NCBI GenBank assembly: GCA_947626365.1
Contig: CANQRW010000028.1
Coordinates: forward strand, 1-38,664
DNA: 38,664 nt
Source: an uncultured Lachnospiraceae bacterium
GTDB lineage: Bacteria; Bacillota; Clostridia; Lachnospirales; Lachnospiraceae
Direction of reading: 5' to 3'
Positions 16,432-24,551 of the stretch are shown here, in pieces. The notes beneath the pieces are model-generated. The model ran no database searches. It was not told the origin of the DNA and saw only the letters and a list, made by a program, of their open reading frames with translations. Both the position numbers and the translations under genes were made by a program. Each line of letters starts with the position of its first letter. Position 1 is the stretch's first letter.

Positions 16432-16851
16432 ATGAAGTGGTTATGGTGGCTGTGCCTTTCGGAAGCCGCGGCGGAGGATGTGAAATATCGTCAGATTTCT
16501 TTGGAAATCACAGGATTATGGCTGGCGCCGGGACTCTTTTGCCTGTTTTTCTCATCGGGAGGGCTGAAGAGCCATTTGCCGGCGTTCGCGGTAGGGATTG
16601 TTATGCTGATTCTTTCAAAGGCAACCTGCGGGGCAATCGGCGCGGGAGACGGATTATTTTTTCTTCTGACGGCCTGCTATCTGAATTTCCGGGAGACAGC
16701 ATTCCTTTTTCTGGCCGGCCTGGCTGTCAGCTTTTTGTGGAGTACGTATCTGCTGCTGAAGGGCTGGATATCCGGAAGCAGCAATCTCCATCAGTCAGTT
16801 CCTTTTCTTGCCTGCGTGTGGCTTCCGGGGCTGTGGATCGCATGTCATTGA
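16432..16851 (+). CDS. Second, compact prepilin peptidase (A24 family)
   Basis: Small membrane aspartic peptidase, 139 residues, with both catalytic aspartates: Asp16 in AEDVKYRQIS and Asp73 in GAIGAGDGLFF, separated by about two hydrophobic segments, with two more after. It is a second A24 enzyme in the same locus besides that at 8364-8894, and is shorter. ATG 16432 is used; the in-frame GTG at 16429 has better spacing (8 nt) from GGAGG (16416-16420), so the start is uncertain by one codon. It precedes a TadE-like gene by 15 nt. Separate peptidases might process the Flp pilin and TadE-like pseudopilins, as in other Tad systems where TadV handles both. Confidence 0.82.
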   Translation: MKWLWWLCLSEAAAEDVKYRQISLEITGLWLAPGLFCLFFSSGGLKSHLPAFAVGIVMLILSKATCGAIGAGDGLFFLLTACYLNFRETAFLFLAGLAVSFLWSTYLLLKGWISGSSNLHQSVPFLACVWLPGLWIACH

Positions 16852-16866
16852 GAAGGAGGGAATGTG

Positions 16867-17253
16867 ATGAGCGGAAAAATACGGCTTTCTGCTTCCTATA
16901 CGGTGGAGGCCTCTTATGTGATGGCAATCGTACTTTTCTCGCTGGCGGTTCTCATCAATACAGCTTACGGCCGCTGCCGTCAGGAGACAGGTATTATGCG
17001 GCTTCAGCACATGGTAGAGCTTGTCCGGGGACAGAATGAGGAAAAGAAGATGACGTTTACGGCAGCGGGAACGGACGGATATTGTGAGCGGAAGGAAAAA
17101 ACAGCAGAAGGCAGGATTCAGGGGGATGGCTGGCAGAAGGAGATTGCTGTGGATGTTCATCAGCCGGAATCCTTTATGCGGATGCTGACGATTTTTCAAA
17201 ATGACGGTGGAGGGGAACAGAGGCATGGACACGTTGAGCAGGCTGGAGATTAG
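16867..17253 (+). CDS. Small TadE-like pseudopilin
   Basis: A 128-residue protein with a basic N-terminus, the TadE-like core SASYTVEASYVMAIVLFS (about residues 8-25, Glu14) and a hydrophobic helix to about residue 35, followed by a hydrophilic extracytoplasmic portion. ATG 16867 lies 6 nt after GGAGGG (16855-16860). The last 29 nt overlap the start of the FHA protein gene. No other domain is visible. TadE/TadF-type minor component by position and signature. Confidence 0.78.
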   Translation: MSGKIRLSASYTVEASYVMAIVLFSLAVLINTAYGRCRQETGIMRLQHMVELVRGQNEEKKMTFTAAGTDGYCERKEKTAEGRIQGDGWQKEIAVDVHQPESFMRMLTIFQNDGGGEQRHGHVEQAGD

Positions 17254-18598
17254 CTATCACAGGGAACTGAAGCAGAATTATCTGATGATTGCGGCAGAAA
17301 ACGGCGCGGAAGAGAGCTTTGAGTGCCGGATGCTTGAGGAGAATGCCATAGACGGCCTTCTGAGGTTTCGGGTCAGCAGAGAGGACAGCCGCTGCTGGTT
17401 TTGCTATGAGATCACTTCCAGGCAGCCGCTGGGACGCCTTCTGGAAAATAAGAGTATGAGCGCAGGACAGATTCGGACGCTTCTTTTGGGAATTGCCCAG
17501 ACCCTTATGCGAATGGGAGATTATCTGTTGACGGAGAATCAGATCTTGCTGCAGCCCGAATACATTTATGTATATCCCGATATCTTTCAGCCGGAACTTT
17601 GTCTGCTGCCGGGCAAAGACGGCAACTTTCCGCAGGAATTCAGTGATTTCCTTCAATTTCTTTTGGGTAAGGCGGATCATCAGGATAAAGAGGCGGTAGT
17701 GCTGATATATGGCTTGTACAGGGAAAGCCTGAAAGAAAACTATGGATTGGATAATCTGCTCCGCTGGCTTATGGGGGATCCGCACGGAGAAAACCCAGGA
17801 GACAGCTCCGGGGCAGGTTACCAGACAGAAGAAACTGCGCGAAGCGGGGAAATAAACGGTACGGATCCGCTTGAGGGTATTCAGGATCGTAATTCAGAGG
17901 GAATCCGTTTTGCAGGCCGAAAGCCGGAATATAAGAGCGGGTATGAGCCGTTTCCCGGGAAACAAATGGCGCTGGCGGTTCTCCTTCCGCTGATCCTGCC
18001 GGCGGCGCTGTGGATGTGGCAGGGCACGGCGGGTCTTAAGTCCTACGGACTCGCGGCGTTTGCAGCCGGAGGGGTCCTGGCGGCAGCAGCCGTCGTATTC
18101 TTATTATTGCGGCGAAGGAAACGCCGGCCGGCATACATAAAACAATCCTCTTCCGTAAAGAAGAAGACGGAAATGCCGGCGCCTTCTTCCTGGGAAATGG
18201 TTTTTGCGGAAGATGGACCGGAACCGGAAGTTTCCAATATCTCGGCTCCTCCGGAGGTATCCCGGGACAGCCATACGGTTCTTCTGTGGAGCAGCCAGCC
18301 GTCGGAAGGTGTCCGCAGCCTTGTGGGACAGGAGGGAACGGCAGAGACGATTCCGATTTCCTATTATCCGTTTTTGATTGGCAAACAGGAGAATCTGACA
18401 GATTATGTGATCGCGAGGGATACCATCAGCAGGCTTCACGCCCGTATAGACCGGCGCGACGACAAATACTGGCTGACCGATCTGAACTCTACGAACGGAA
18501 CAGCAGTCAATGGCCATTCCCTGGAGGCCAATGAGACGGTGCCTTTGAATATTGGAGATCAGGTGGATCTGGCGGATTTGCATTTCCGCTTTCAATAA
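17225..18598 (+). CDS. Membrane-anchored FHA-domain protein (DUF6382-like N-terminus)
   Basis: A 457-residue protein likely reading phosphothreonine signals at the membrane. The N-terminal 180 residues match my recollection of DUF6382, a family found in front of FHA domains in clostridia. A low-complexity linker leads to two membrane segments (about 245-265 and 272-295), a basic stretch RRRKRR, and a C-terminal FHA domain (about 380-457) with ISRLHARI and LTDLNSTNGTAVNG, which contain the Arg/Ser-x-x-His and Asn residues typical of phosphopeptide binding. ATG 17225 is used because GGAGGGG lies 9 nt upstream. Last gene of the pilus operon; no Ser/Thr kinase is encoded here, so its partner must lie elsewhere. 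Confidence 0.87.
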   Translation: MDTLSRLEISYHRELKQNYLMIAAENGAEESFECRMLEENAIDGLLRFRVSREDSRCWFCYEITSRQPLGRLLENKSMSAGQIRTLLLGIAQTLMRMGDYLLTENQILLQPEYIYVYPDIFQPELCLLPGKDGNFPQEFSDFLQFLLGKADHQDKEAVVLIYGLYRESLKENYGLDNLLRWLMGDPHGENPGDSSGAGYQTEETARSGEINGTDPLEGIQDRNSEGIRFAGRKPEYKSGYEPFPGKQMALAVLLPLILPAALWMWQGTAGLKSYGLAAFAAGGVLAAAAVVFLLLRRRKRRPAYIKQSSSVKKKTEMPAPSSWEMVFAEDGPEPEVSNISAPPEVSRDSHTVLLWSSQPSEGVRSLVGQEGTAETIPISYYPFLIGKQENLTDYVIARDTISRLHARIDRRDDKYWLTDLNSTNGTAVNGHSLEANETVPLNIGDQVDLADLHFRFQ

Positions 18599-18602
18599 CT
18601 TC

Positions 18603-18631
18603 TTAACAAATCCGGAAAGCTATGATAGAAT
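18603..18631 (+). promoter_or_regulatory. Promoter of the rhomboid-HIT-sigma operon
   Basis: TTAACA (18603-18608), 17-bp spacer and TAGAAT (18626-18631), 31 nt before the rhomboid ATG. It lies 5 nt after the FHA gene stop with no terminator between, so pilus-operon read-through is also possible. Confidence 0.7.
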
Positions 18632-18661
18632 AGGTGCAGGGTTGTTTTGGAGGAAGGCTTT

Positions 18662-19273
18662 ATGGGGAATGAAACCCGACGCAGGGCAGCTTACGCCAAT
18701 CTTACGATTATAGCGATTAATTTTATATATTTCGGATATCTGGAACTGGCTGGCAGTACGGAGGACACCGGGTTTATGGTTGCGCATGGGGCTGTATTTC
18801 TGCCGGCAGTCCTTGGGGGAGAGTATTGGCGGCTTTTGACTGCCGTGTTTATGCATTTCGGCATAGAGCATATTATCAATAATATGCTGGTTTTGTATGT
18901 ACTGGGAGATAATCTGGAGCGCGCTCTTGGGCCGGTAAAATACGTGATTTTTTATATCGTATGCGGTGTCGGAGCCAATGTGGTATCCGTATTTTTTGAT
19001 ATGCGTGTTTCTTCGATGGCGGTGTCAGCAGGAGCTTCCGGCGCTGTGTTTGGAGTCGTAGGAGGCCTTTTGTACGCGGTGCTCGTGAATCACGGGAGAC
19101 TTGAGGATTTGGGGACCAGGCAGCTGGTTGTAATGATAGTCCTGTCCCTGTATCTGGGATTTGTCAGCAGCGGAGTGAATAATATTGCGCATATGGCCGG
19201 CCTGGCGCTGGGGATCCTTATGGGGATGATTCTCTACCGGCGGCCCGGGCATTCCGGCTATGATGATATATAA
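18662..19273 (+). CDS. Rhomboid family intramembrane serine protease
   Basis: Six-helix membrane protease of 203 residues that cleaves substrates within the bilayer. The catalytic Ser126 lies in SAGASGAVFG and the catalytic His177 in GVNNIAHMAG; the WRLLTAVFMHFGIEHIINNM region of helix 2 with conserved His and Asn residues is also present. ATG 18662 is 8 nt after GGAGG; an upstream in-frame TTG (18647) is less likely. It is followed by the HIT gene after 20 nt. Substrates are unknown; proximity to a pilus locus makes surface or pilus proteins possible but is not evidence. Confidence 0.94.
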   Translation: MGNETRRRAAYANLTIIAINFIYFGYLELAGSTEDTGFMVAHGAVFLPAVLGGEYWRLLTAVFMHFGIEHIINNMLVLYVLGDNLERALGPVKYVIFYIVCGVGANVVSVFFDMRVSSMAVSAGASGAVFGVVGGLLYAVLVNHGRLEDLGTRQLVVMIVLSLYLGFVSSGVNNIAHMAGLALGILMGMILYRRPGHSGYDDI

Positions 19274-19293
19274 AATGAGGAGGAGTGGATTCA

Positions 19294-19707
19294 ATGAAAG
19301 AGGATTGTATTTTTTGTAGGATAGCGAATGGACAGATTCCATCTGCAACGCTGTATGAGGATGAGAATTTCCGTGTGATACTGGATTTGGGGCCGGCATC
19401 CAGGGGACACGCTTTGATACTGCCCAAGGAACATTATCAGAATTTACTTGAACTTGACGATACACTGGCTGCCGGGGTGATTCCTCTGGCAAAGAAGATG
19501 GGAGCGGCTATGTCAAAAGCGCTGGGCTGCGCCGGATTTAATCTGGTTCAGAACAACGGAGAGGCCGCAGGTCAGACAGTGCCGCATTTTCATGTTCACA
19601 TTATTCCCCGATATGGAGAGGAACCCAGGATTGTGACATGGAATCCGGGAAAGGCAAGCCAGGACGAGATGGATCAGATAGTAGAGGCAGTTAGGGCAGA
19701 GCTGTAG
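19294..19707 (+). CDS. HIT family nucleotide hydrolase/transferase
   Basis: Cytoplasmic 137-residue histidine-triad protein acting on purine nucleoside phosphoramidates or related nucleotides. The triad PHFHVHIIPRY has His98, His100 and His102, and the N-terminal CIFCRIANGQIPS motif is typical of the HinT branch (two Cys that can bind zinc). ATG 19294 follows AGGAGG by about 10 nt. It sits 14 nt before the sigma-factor gene in the same transcript. Confidence 0.93.
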   Translation: MKEDCIFCRIANGQIPSATLYEDENFRVILDLGPASRGHALILPKEHYQNLLELDDTLAAGVIPLAKKMGAAMSKALGCAGFNLVQNNGEAAGQTVPHFHVHIIPRYGEEPRIVTWNPGKASQDEMDQIVEAVRAEL

Positions 19708-19721
19708 GAGTAGGTAACGTG

Positions 19722-20285
19722 ATGCAACAGGAATGGAAAGAAATGTTGCAGACACTGTACGAAAAACATGCGAGAGTGCTTCGTTTTGCAGCGCAGAGCA
19801 AACAGCTTCCGCTGGAAGAGGCCGATGATGCGGTACAGGACACATTTTGTTCCTTTATTGAGGCTTACGGCGACTGTTTTGCTGGTTGGAATGAGCGGCA
19901 GATTAAGGCTGCATTGATGAGGATTCTGTATAACCGGTGTGCAGATTACTATAGGGAGAAGATACGACATCCCGATACGAGCATAGAAGGATATACACAG
20001 GAAGAAGAGTATCGGATTATAACGGAATTAATAGTTCCGGATGTAGAGGAATATGTGGCAGCGAAAGCTGAACTGCTGCAGGTGAGGGAAGGAATTTCAG
20101 CCATGAGTCCTGCGATGAGGGAGGTTGCGATGCTCTGTCTGGTGGAAAGCAGGTCTGTGAAAGAGACCAGCGAAATACTGAAGATTAATGAGTCCACCTG
20201 CAGAATGCGGCTGTCCAGAGCCAGGAAGTATCTGACCGAATGGATAGAGAATCCTGCCGGGAAGAAATCAGAGAAGCGGAAATAA
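19722..20285 (+). CDS. ECF-like RNA polymerase sigma factor
   Basis: A 187-residue sigma-70-family protein. The region 2 helix is visible in EEADDAVQDTFCSFIEAYGD, and region 4 in MSPAMREVAMLCLVESRSVKETSEILKI plus SRARKYLTEWIE (quoted in parts), with the helix-turn-helix near residues 130-170. ATG 19722 follows TAGGAG by 11 nt. It is the last gene of the rhomboid-HIT operon. No membrane anti-sigma factor is adjacent, unlike typical ECF operons; MurG follows on the opposite strand. Regulon unknown. Confidence 0.88.
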   Translation: MQQEWKEMLQTLYEKHARVLRFAAQSKQLPLEEADDAVQDTFCSFIEAYGDCFAGWNERQIKAALMRILYNRCADYYREKIRHPDTSIEGYTQEEEYRIITELIVPDVEEYVAAKAELLQVREGISAMSPAMREVAMLCLVESRSVKETSEILKINESTCRMRLSRARKYLTEWIENPAGKKSEKRK

Positions 20286-20310
20286 TGGGAATTTCGGCAT
20301 AACAGATATT

Positions 20311-20349
20311 AAGAATCGCGGGGAGTTTTTTACTCCGCCGCGCATTCTT
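20311..20349. terminator. Hairpin between the converging sigma-factor and murG genes
   Basis: AAGAAT-CGCGG-GGAGT pairs with ACTCC-(G)-CCGCG-(C)-ATTCTT around a short T-rich loop. It overlaps the last codons of murG (stop 20330-20332). On the murG strand the GC stem is followed by ATTCTT, a weak U-tract; it probably serves both genes. Confidence 0.55.
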
Positions 20350-21397
20350 CAATAAGTGCTATGACCGTTGCCACCGCATTGTTCAGGTGACTCTGTTCCA
20401 TCTGGTGAATGAACTTCGCACGTCCGGCGTAGGTGTCTGAAATCGCATGATAAAGGGTTTCATTATTCAGCGCTTCCTCTTCCAGTACCGTGCTGAACCC
20501 TTGTTTGGCAAAGGAGTTGGCGTTGAGGATCTGGTCTCCGCGGCTGGCGGCTGCAGACAGGGGAACCAGAACATTAGGCTTGCGCAGAGCAAGTATTTCA
20601 CAAATAGAATTGGCGCCGGCCCTGGATACAATCAGGTCAGCGGCCGCGAACAGATGCCGCAGGGGGGCATCCACGTATTCATATTGGACATAGCCCTTTG
20701 TCCCAATGAGAGATTCATCCAGATGGTCTTTCCCGCAGATGTGGACGATCTGGAATTTTTCCAGAAGCTGAGGCAGAAGGTTTCTTATGGCCTGGTTGAG
20801 GATAACAGATCCCAGACTTCCGCCGATCACCAGGATCACAGGTTTTTCTGCTGACAGATGGGCGTACTGAAGCCCGGCCAGACGATCGCCCTGAAGCAGT
20901 TCCTGGCGGATGGGAGAGCCGGTCAGCACGGCTTTCTCCTGCGGAAGATAGTGAAGGGTCTCCGGAAAGTTGCAGCAGACCTTTCTGGCGGAGGGAATGC
21001 ACAGCTTGTTAGCCAGCCCGGGGGTCATATCGGATTCGTGAATAATGGTGGGAATGTGGTAGTGCCTGGCAGCCAGTACGACCGGTACGGCTACAAACCC
21101 GCCTTTGGAGAATACTACATCGGGTTTATACTTTTTCATGAGTTTCAGGGCTTCCGCATAGCCTTTGATTACGCGGAAAGGATCAGAGAAATTCTTCAGG
21201 TCAAAGTACCTGCGGAGTTTCCCGGAAGATATGCCGTCATAAGGGATGCCGGCGTTTTCAATCAGTTTCTTTTCAATGCCCTGGTAAGAGCCAATGTAGC
21301 GGATATCGTATCCAAGCTCTTTCAGGGAAGGGATTAGGGCCAGGTTAGGCGTTACATGACCAGCAGTGCCGCCTCCGGTTAATATGATTTTTTTCAT
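20330..21397 (-). CDS. murG: UDP-GlcNAc:lipid I GlcNAc transferase MurG
   Basis: Adds GlcNAc to lipid I to make lipid II, the last cytoplasmic-face step of peptidoglycan synthesis. The 355 residues are full length: GGGTAGHV at 8-15, the central GGSLGSVILN and the donor-binding SRAGANSICEILAL region. GGAGG lies 7 nt before ATG 21397. It stands alone with its own promoter instead of in a division/cell-wall cluster, so a paralogue elsewhere cannot be excluded from this window. The neighbouring genes are on the other strand. Confidence 0.95.
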   Translation of the reverse strand: MKKIILTGGGTAGHVTPNLALIPSLKELGYDIRYIGSYQGIEKKLIENAGIPYDGISSGKLRRYFDLKNFSDPFRVIKGYAEALKLMKKYKPDVVFSKGGFVAVPVVLAARHYHIPTIIHESDMTPGLANKLCIPSARKVCCNFPETLHYLPQEKAVLTGSPIRQELLQGDRLAGLQYAHLSAEKPVILVIGGSLGSVILNQAIRNLLPQLLEKFQIVHICGKDHLDESLIGTKGYVQYEYVDAPLRHLFAAADLIVSRAGANSICEILALRKPNVLVPLSAAASRGDQILNANSFAKQGFSTVLEEEALNNETLYHAISDTYAGRAKFIHQMEQSHLNNAVATVIALIEECAAE

Positions 21398-21451
21398 GGT
21401 GTTTGCCTCCGGTATATGTCAGGTGGGCGCAGGTATGCCCCTTTTCTGTTT

Positions 21452-21482
21452 ATTATACTAAGCAATCGTCCTGAAAAGTCAA
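21452..21482 (-). promoter_or_regulatory. Probable murG promoter
   Basis: Reverse strand: TTGACT (21477-21482), 19-bp spacer, perfect TATAAT (21452-21457). The spacer is two bases longer than ideal. It lies about 55 nt before the murG start. Confidence 0.5.
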
Positions 21483-21519
21483 CCCTAAAACCGATGAAAA
21501 GCGGTAAAGAGGTAAGATA

Positions 21520-21765
21520 GTGGGAAAAGAAAGCCGGGTTTGCCAGAAAAATAATAGCATAAAATTAAATGTTGCGGAAGCTTTCGGATACAGTGACGAC
21601 CAGCTGGCTGAGGAGTATGACCGCGCCGCAACAGCCGAGACAGGTACCTGTCCGCCGCCGGCTCCCAGTGAGGAATTTGAGAAGATACTGGCAAAAATAG
21701 AAAAGAAAACCGATAAATTTCAGCCCTCCGCCGAGAAAGCTGAGGGTAATAAGCGGAAGATATAA
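21520..21765 (+). CDS. Small protein of unknown function (81 aa)
   Basis: An 81-residue soluble, charged protein not recognised. It begins with GTG 21520, with AGAGG 7 nt upstream. Residues about 16-34 (LNVAEAFGYSDDQLAEEYD) look like an amphipathic helix, a Pro-rich patch follows (CPPPAPSEEF), then a Lys/Glu-rich helix and a basic tail. No membrane segment. It diverges from murG and is followed by a clear hairpin terminator, which supports it being a real transcription unit. Its promoter was not identified. Confidence 0.6.
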   Translation: MGKESRVCQKNNSIKLNVAEAFGYSDDQLAEEYDRAATAETGTCPPPAPSEEFEKILAKIEKKTDKFQPSAEKAEGNKRKI

Positions 21766-21782
21766 TTTGGAGTATGATATGT

Positions 21783-21835
21783 GTAAAAGAGAACAGGTCC
21801 CTGCCGTTTATCGGATAGGGCCTGTTCTCTTTTAC
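21783..21835. terminator. Long bidirectional terminator hairpin
   Basis: GTAAAAGAGAACAGG (21783-21797) pairs perfectly over 15 bp with CCTGTTCTCTTTTAC (21821-21835). The A-tract and T-tract are inside the stem, the usual form of a bidirectional intrinsic terminator. It lies 18 nt after the stop of the 81-aa protein and beyond the nagB terminator. Confidence 0.8.
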
Positions 21836-21845
21836 ATCAGTATGC

Positions 21846-21868
21846 AAAAAGAGCGCCGGCGCCGCGCT
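21846..21868 (-). terminator. nagB terminator
   Basis: On the reverse strand, AGCGC-GGCGCCG-GCGCT is followed by CTTTTTGC, 15 nt after the nagB stop. The T-run continues into GCATACTG, the same 3' flank as downstream of the activase gene at 23829. Confidence 0.7.
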
Positions 21869-21883
21869 ATTGTATCGGAGGGG

Positions 21884-22612
21884 TTATTCCATGGCGGCCA
21901 TGGCGGCTTCATCGGCAATTACGATTACATCGGAATGCAGCTGAAGAACGGAAGCGGGGACAGCGGGAGTCACAGGGCCGCAGAGAGATTTTCTGAGGAT
22001 GTCTGCCTTTCCCTCGCCGCTGACCAGAAGAAGCACTTTTCTGGCCTTCATGATCGTGCCGATTCCCATGGTATAAGCCTGACGCGGAACCTCATCGGCG
22101 CTTGCAAAGAAACGCTTGTTAGCTTCGATCGTACTGTCCGCCAGATCTACGCAGTGGGTACGGACCGGAAAATGGTCAGCCGGTTCGTTAAATCCGATAT
22201 GGCCGTTATGTCCCAGGCCCAGAAGCTGCAGGTCAATACCGCCTAAACTGCGGATAACGGATTCATAGCGGATACATTCTCCGTCTGTATCCGGATTGGT
22301 TCCGTCAGGGATGTTGGTATTGGACAGATGAATGTTTACATGATGGAACAGATTTTCGTTCATGAAATAATAGTAACTGTTGGCATTGTCTCCGGCGATA
22401 CCGCGGTATTCATCCAGGTTGACAGATCTTACATGAGAAAAATCCAGATCGCCGGATTTATATTTCTCAGCCAGATTCCGGTAAGTGCCTACGGGGGTTG
22501 AACCGGTGGCCAATCCAAGCACGCAGTCAGGCTTCATAAGAATCTGCGCAGCCAGGATGTCGGCAGCCTTCCGGCTCAGTGCGCTGTAATCGGGTACTCG
22601 GTATATTCTCAT
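21884..22612 (-). CDS. nagB: Glucosamine-6-phosphate deaminase
   Basis: Converts glucosamine-6-phosphate to fructose-6-phosphate and ammonia, the last step of amino-sugar catabolism. The 242 residues contain LATGSTPVGTYRNL, the catalytic Asp67 in VNLDEYRG and GLGHNGHIGFNEP with the active-site His. Length matches the short Firmicutes NagB type. ATG 22612 is used because GAGGGA precedes it by about 6 nt and translation starts with the usual MRIYRV; longer in-frame starts are unsupported. No nagA gene is adjacent. Confidence 0.96.
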   Translation of the reverse strand: MRIYRVPDYSALSRKAADILAAQILMKPDCVLGLATGSTPVGTYRNLAEKYKSGDLDFSHVRSVNLDEYRGIAGDNANSYYYFMNENLFHHVNIHLSNTNIPDGTNPDTDGECIRYESVIRSLGGIDLQLLGLGHNGHIGFNEPADHFPVRTHCVDLADSTIEANKRFFASADEVPRQAYTMGIGTIMKARKVLLLVSGEGKADILRKSLCGPVTPAVPASVLQLHSDVIVIADEAAMAAME

Positions 22613-22721
22613 CTTTATCCCTCGCTTAGAAGAAATGGATAGTTGCATTATTACCATATCATTTTTTAAGCATACTTTCAAGGATGACGCGCATAGAATA
22701 TTAATCGAAGGGGTGATTAAT

Positions 22722-23708
22722 ATGGCGAATTATCGGCGCTTGATATCGTACATATATGCATACGAAGGAGGAGTCAAGGGAAAGAATATCGGATTTGCCA
22801 AGCTGGAGGCCAGAGGCGGCCAATGTAAGATTCAGGTCAGTGTGAGAAAGATCTATGTGGGCAGTCAGGACACAGGAGTATACCTGATGGGTGCAAACGG
22901 GGAGATTTTTCTGGGGAAAATGTTTGTCCGGGGAGGAAATGGCGAGTTCCGAACCATGGTCCCCTATGGAAATGTGGCCGGCACCGGACAGGGAATCGAT
23001 CAGTGCTATGGCCTGACAATTCATGATACAGAGGATTCCTGGCGTAATTATACCACAATCTGGGAGGATGCGGTTGCTCACGCGGCGGAAGTGGACCTAA
23101 GTGAGGCGACGGCAGAGAAAGCCAGGGAGCGGGAAATGGAACAAATTCCCGGCAGCCAGATATCGGAATTGCCGCCCGATTTGTCAAAAGGGCCGGAGCC
23201 GCCGGACAAACAAGAACCGGCTGCGTCAGGAATGGCAGCCCAACAGGAACCGGTAATGCCGGAAACGGCGGTTAATCAGGAGCCGGCTGTACCGGAGGCG
23301 GAATCGCCGGCAGACGAGGATTCGGCGGTACCCGGCGAGGCGGAAAAGCTTTGGCAGCATTTTCAGCGTCATTATCCCAAGATACAGGCTTTTGACTATA
23401 AAGGAGTCTGTGAGATTCTGCTGATCAAACCTCAGGATATTGGCCTGCTTCCCAGGGAAACATGGAATTATGGAAACAACAGTTTTCTTCTTCATGGGTA
23501 CTACAATTACCGGTATTTGATTCTGGCGAAGCTTATGGCGGAAGAAGGGACTGTTCGTTTTCTTCTCGGAGTTCCCGGCCATTATTACAGCAATGAGAAA
23601 TACATGGCGTCCATGTTTGGGTTTCCCAATTTTGTTTTGTCAAAGATGCAGCCGGCCAATGACGGACGTTTTGGATACTGGTATACAGATATCCGCCTGG
23701 AAAACTGA
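22722..23708 (+). CDS. DUF6128-like two-domain protein
   Basis: A 328-residue cytoplasmic protein of unknown function. The N-terminal domain (1-125, NYRRLISYIYAYEGGVKGKN) is rich in beta strands; a Pro/Glu-rich linker with repeated QEP motifs spans about 145-210; the C-terminal domain (about 215-328) ends in GRFGYWYTDIRLEN, which I recall from the DUF6128 family of Lachnospiraceae. ATG 22722 follows AAGGGG by about 8 nt. It diverges from nagB and converges with the activase gene. No catalytic motif is recognised. Confidence 0.7.
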   Translation: MANYRRLISYIYAYEGGVKGKNIGFAKLEARGGQCKIQVSVRKIYVGSQDTGVYLMGANGEIFLGKMFVRGGNGEFRTMVPYGNVAGTGQGIDQCYGLTIHDTEDSWRNYTTIWEDAVAHAAEVDLSEATAEKAREREMEQIPGSQISELPPDLSKGPEPPDKQEPAASGMAAQQEPVMPETAVNQEPAVPEAESPADEDSAVPGEAEKLWQHFQRHYPKIQAFDYKGVCEILLIKPQDIGLLPRETWNYGNNSFLLHGYYNYRYLILAKLMAEEGTVRFLLGVPGHYYSNEKYMASMFGFPNFVLSKMQPANDGRFGYWYTDIRLEN

Positions 23709-23828
23709 TTCCGGGCGGACTTTGTTGCGCCAGTATGCAAAAACGCGCGCAGCGACGCCTTGTTTGTATTAGTATGACTGCTCTGGTATCAGTTGTATGG
23801 TCGGCAAAGGAAAGGCGGCCAAATCCTG

Positions 23829-24527
23829 CTAGTAGTCTACTCCGCGAATTTCGGCCTGGGGGATCGTTTTTTGTACGATTTTCAGAAACACTTCCAATTC
23901 TGCCCGTTTAAAAGCAGAAAAGCCGCTTTTCAGCACATTGCCGGAATCTACGAAGCCCTGAAGAAAATATCTCTGGCATCCGCCGATCCACTGCGCGATA
24001 TCTTCGAAATCTTCCGCATTATGGAGTCCCCTTACCACGGTGGTGCGAAATTCATAAGGGATCGTTCCCGACATGAGATAACCGATGCTTTCGGTTATAT
24101 TTTCAATAAAAATGTCGGTTTTTCCGCTTGCCAGCGGATAATGGTCTCTCCCGGTTTTTATATCCATGGCGACGTAATCCGCCAATTTTTTTTCACACAT
24201 ATTTTTAAGGACTTTCGGCCTATAGCCGTTAGTATCCAGTTTGATTTCGTACCCCAGGGCCTTGATCCGCGCGGCCAGCTCTTCCAGGGCCTCCGGCTGA
24301 AGAGTGGGTTCACCGCCGGTAATGCAGACGCCCTCCAGAACCCCGCGCCTTTTTCTCAAAAAGACAAGAAGTTCTTCTGTTGTCATCAGTTCCTCAGCCG
24401 ATCCCATCACAAGATCTGTATTGTGGCAAAAGGGGCAGCGGAAATTGCAGCCGCTTAAAAAAACGGTTGCCGCTACTTTGCCCGGGAAATCCAGGAGGGT
24501 GGTTTTTTGAAGGCCGCATATTTTCAT
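23829..24527 (-). CDS. Radical-SAM activase, anaerobic ribonucleotide reductase type (NrdG-like)
   Basis: Iron-sulfur enzyme that cleaves S-adenosylmethionine to create the glycyl radical of a partner enzyme. The 4Fe-4S motif CNFRCPFC (Cys27, Cys31, Cys34) and the SAM-binding CITGGEPTLQ are clear. Length (232) and sequence fit the NrdG2 subgroup of anaerobic ribonucleotide reductase activating proteins, though a pyruvate formate-lyase-type partner is possible. No reductase (nrdD) is in the window. It starts at ATG 24527 after a GAGG site and has its own promoter. Confidence 0.88.
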   Translation of the reverse strand: MKICGLQKTTLLDFPGKVAATVFLSGCNFRCPFCHNTDLVMGSAEELMTTEELLVFLRKRRGVLEGVCITGGEPTLQPEALEELAARIKALGYEIKLDTNGYRPKVLKNMCEKKLADYVAMDIKTGRDHYPLASGKTDIFIENITESIGYLMSGTIPYEFRTTVVRGLHNAEDFEDIAQWIGGCQRYFLQGFVDSGNVLKSGFSAFKRAELEVFLKIVQKTIPQAEIRGVDY

Positions 24528-24551
24528 AGCTCATTTCCTCTTTCTGCAGAT

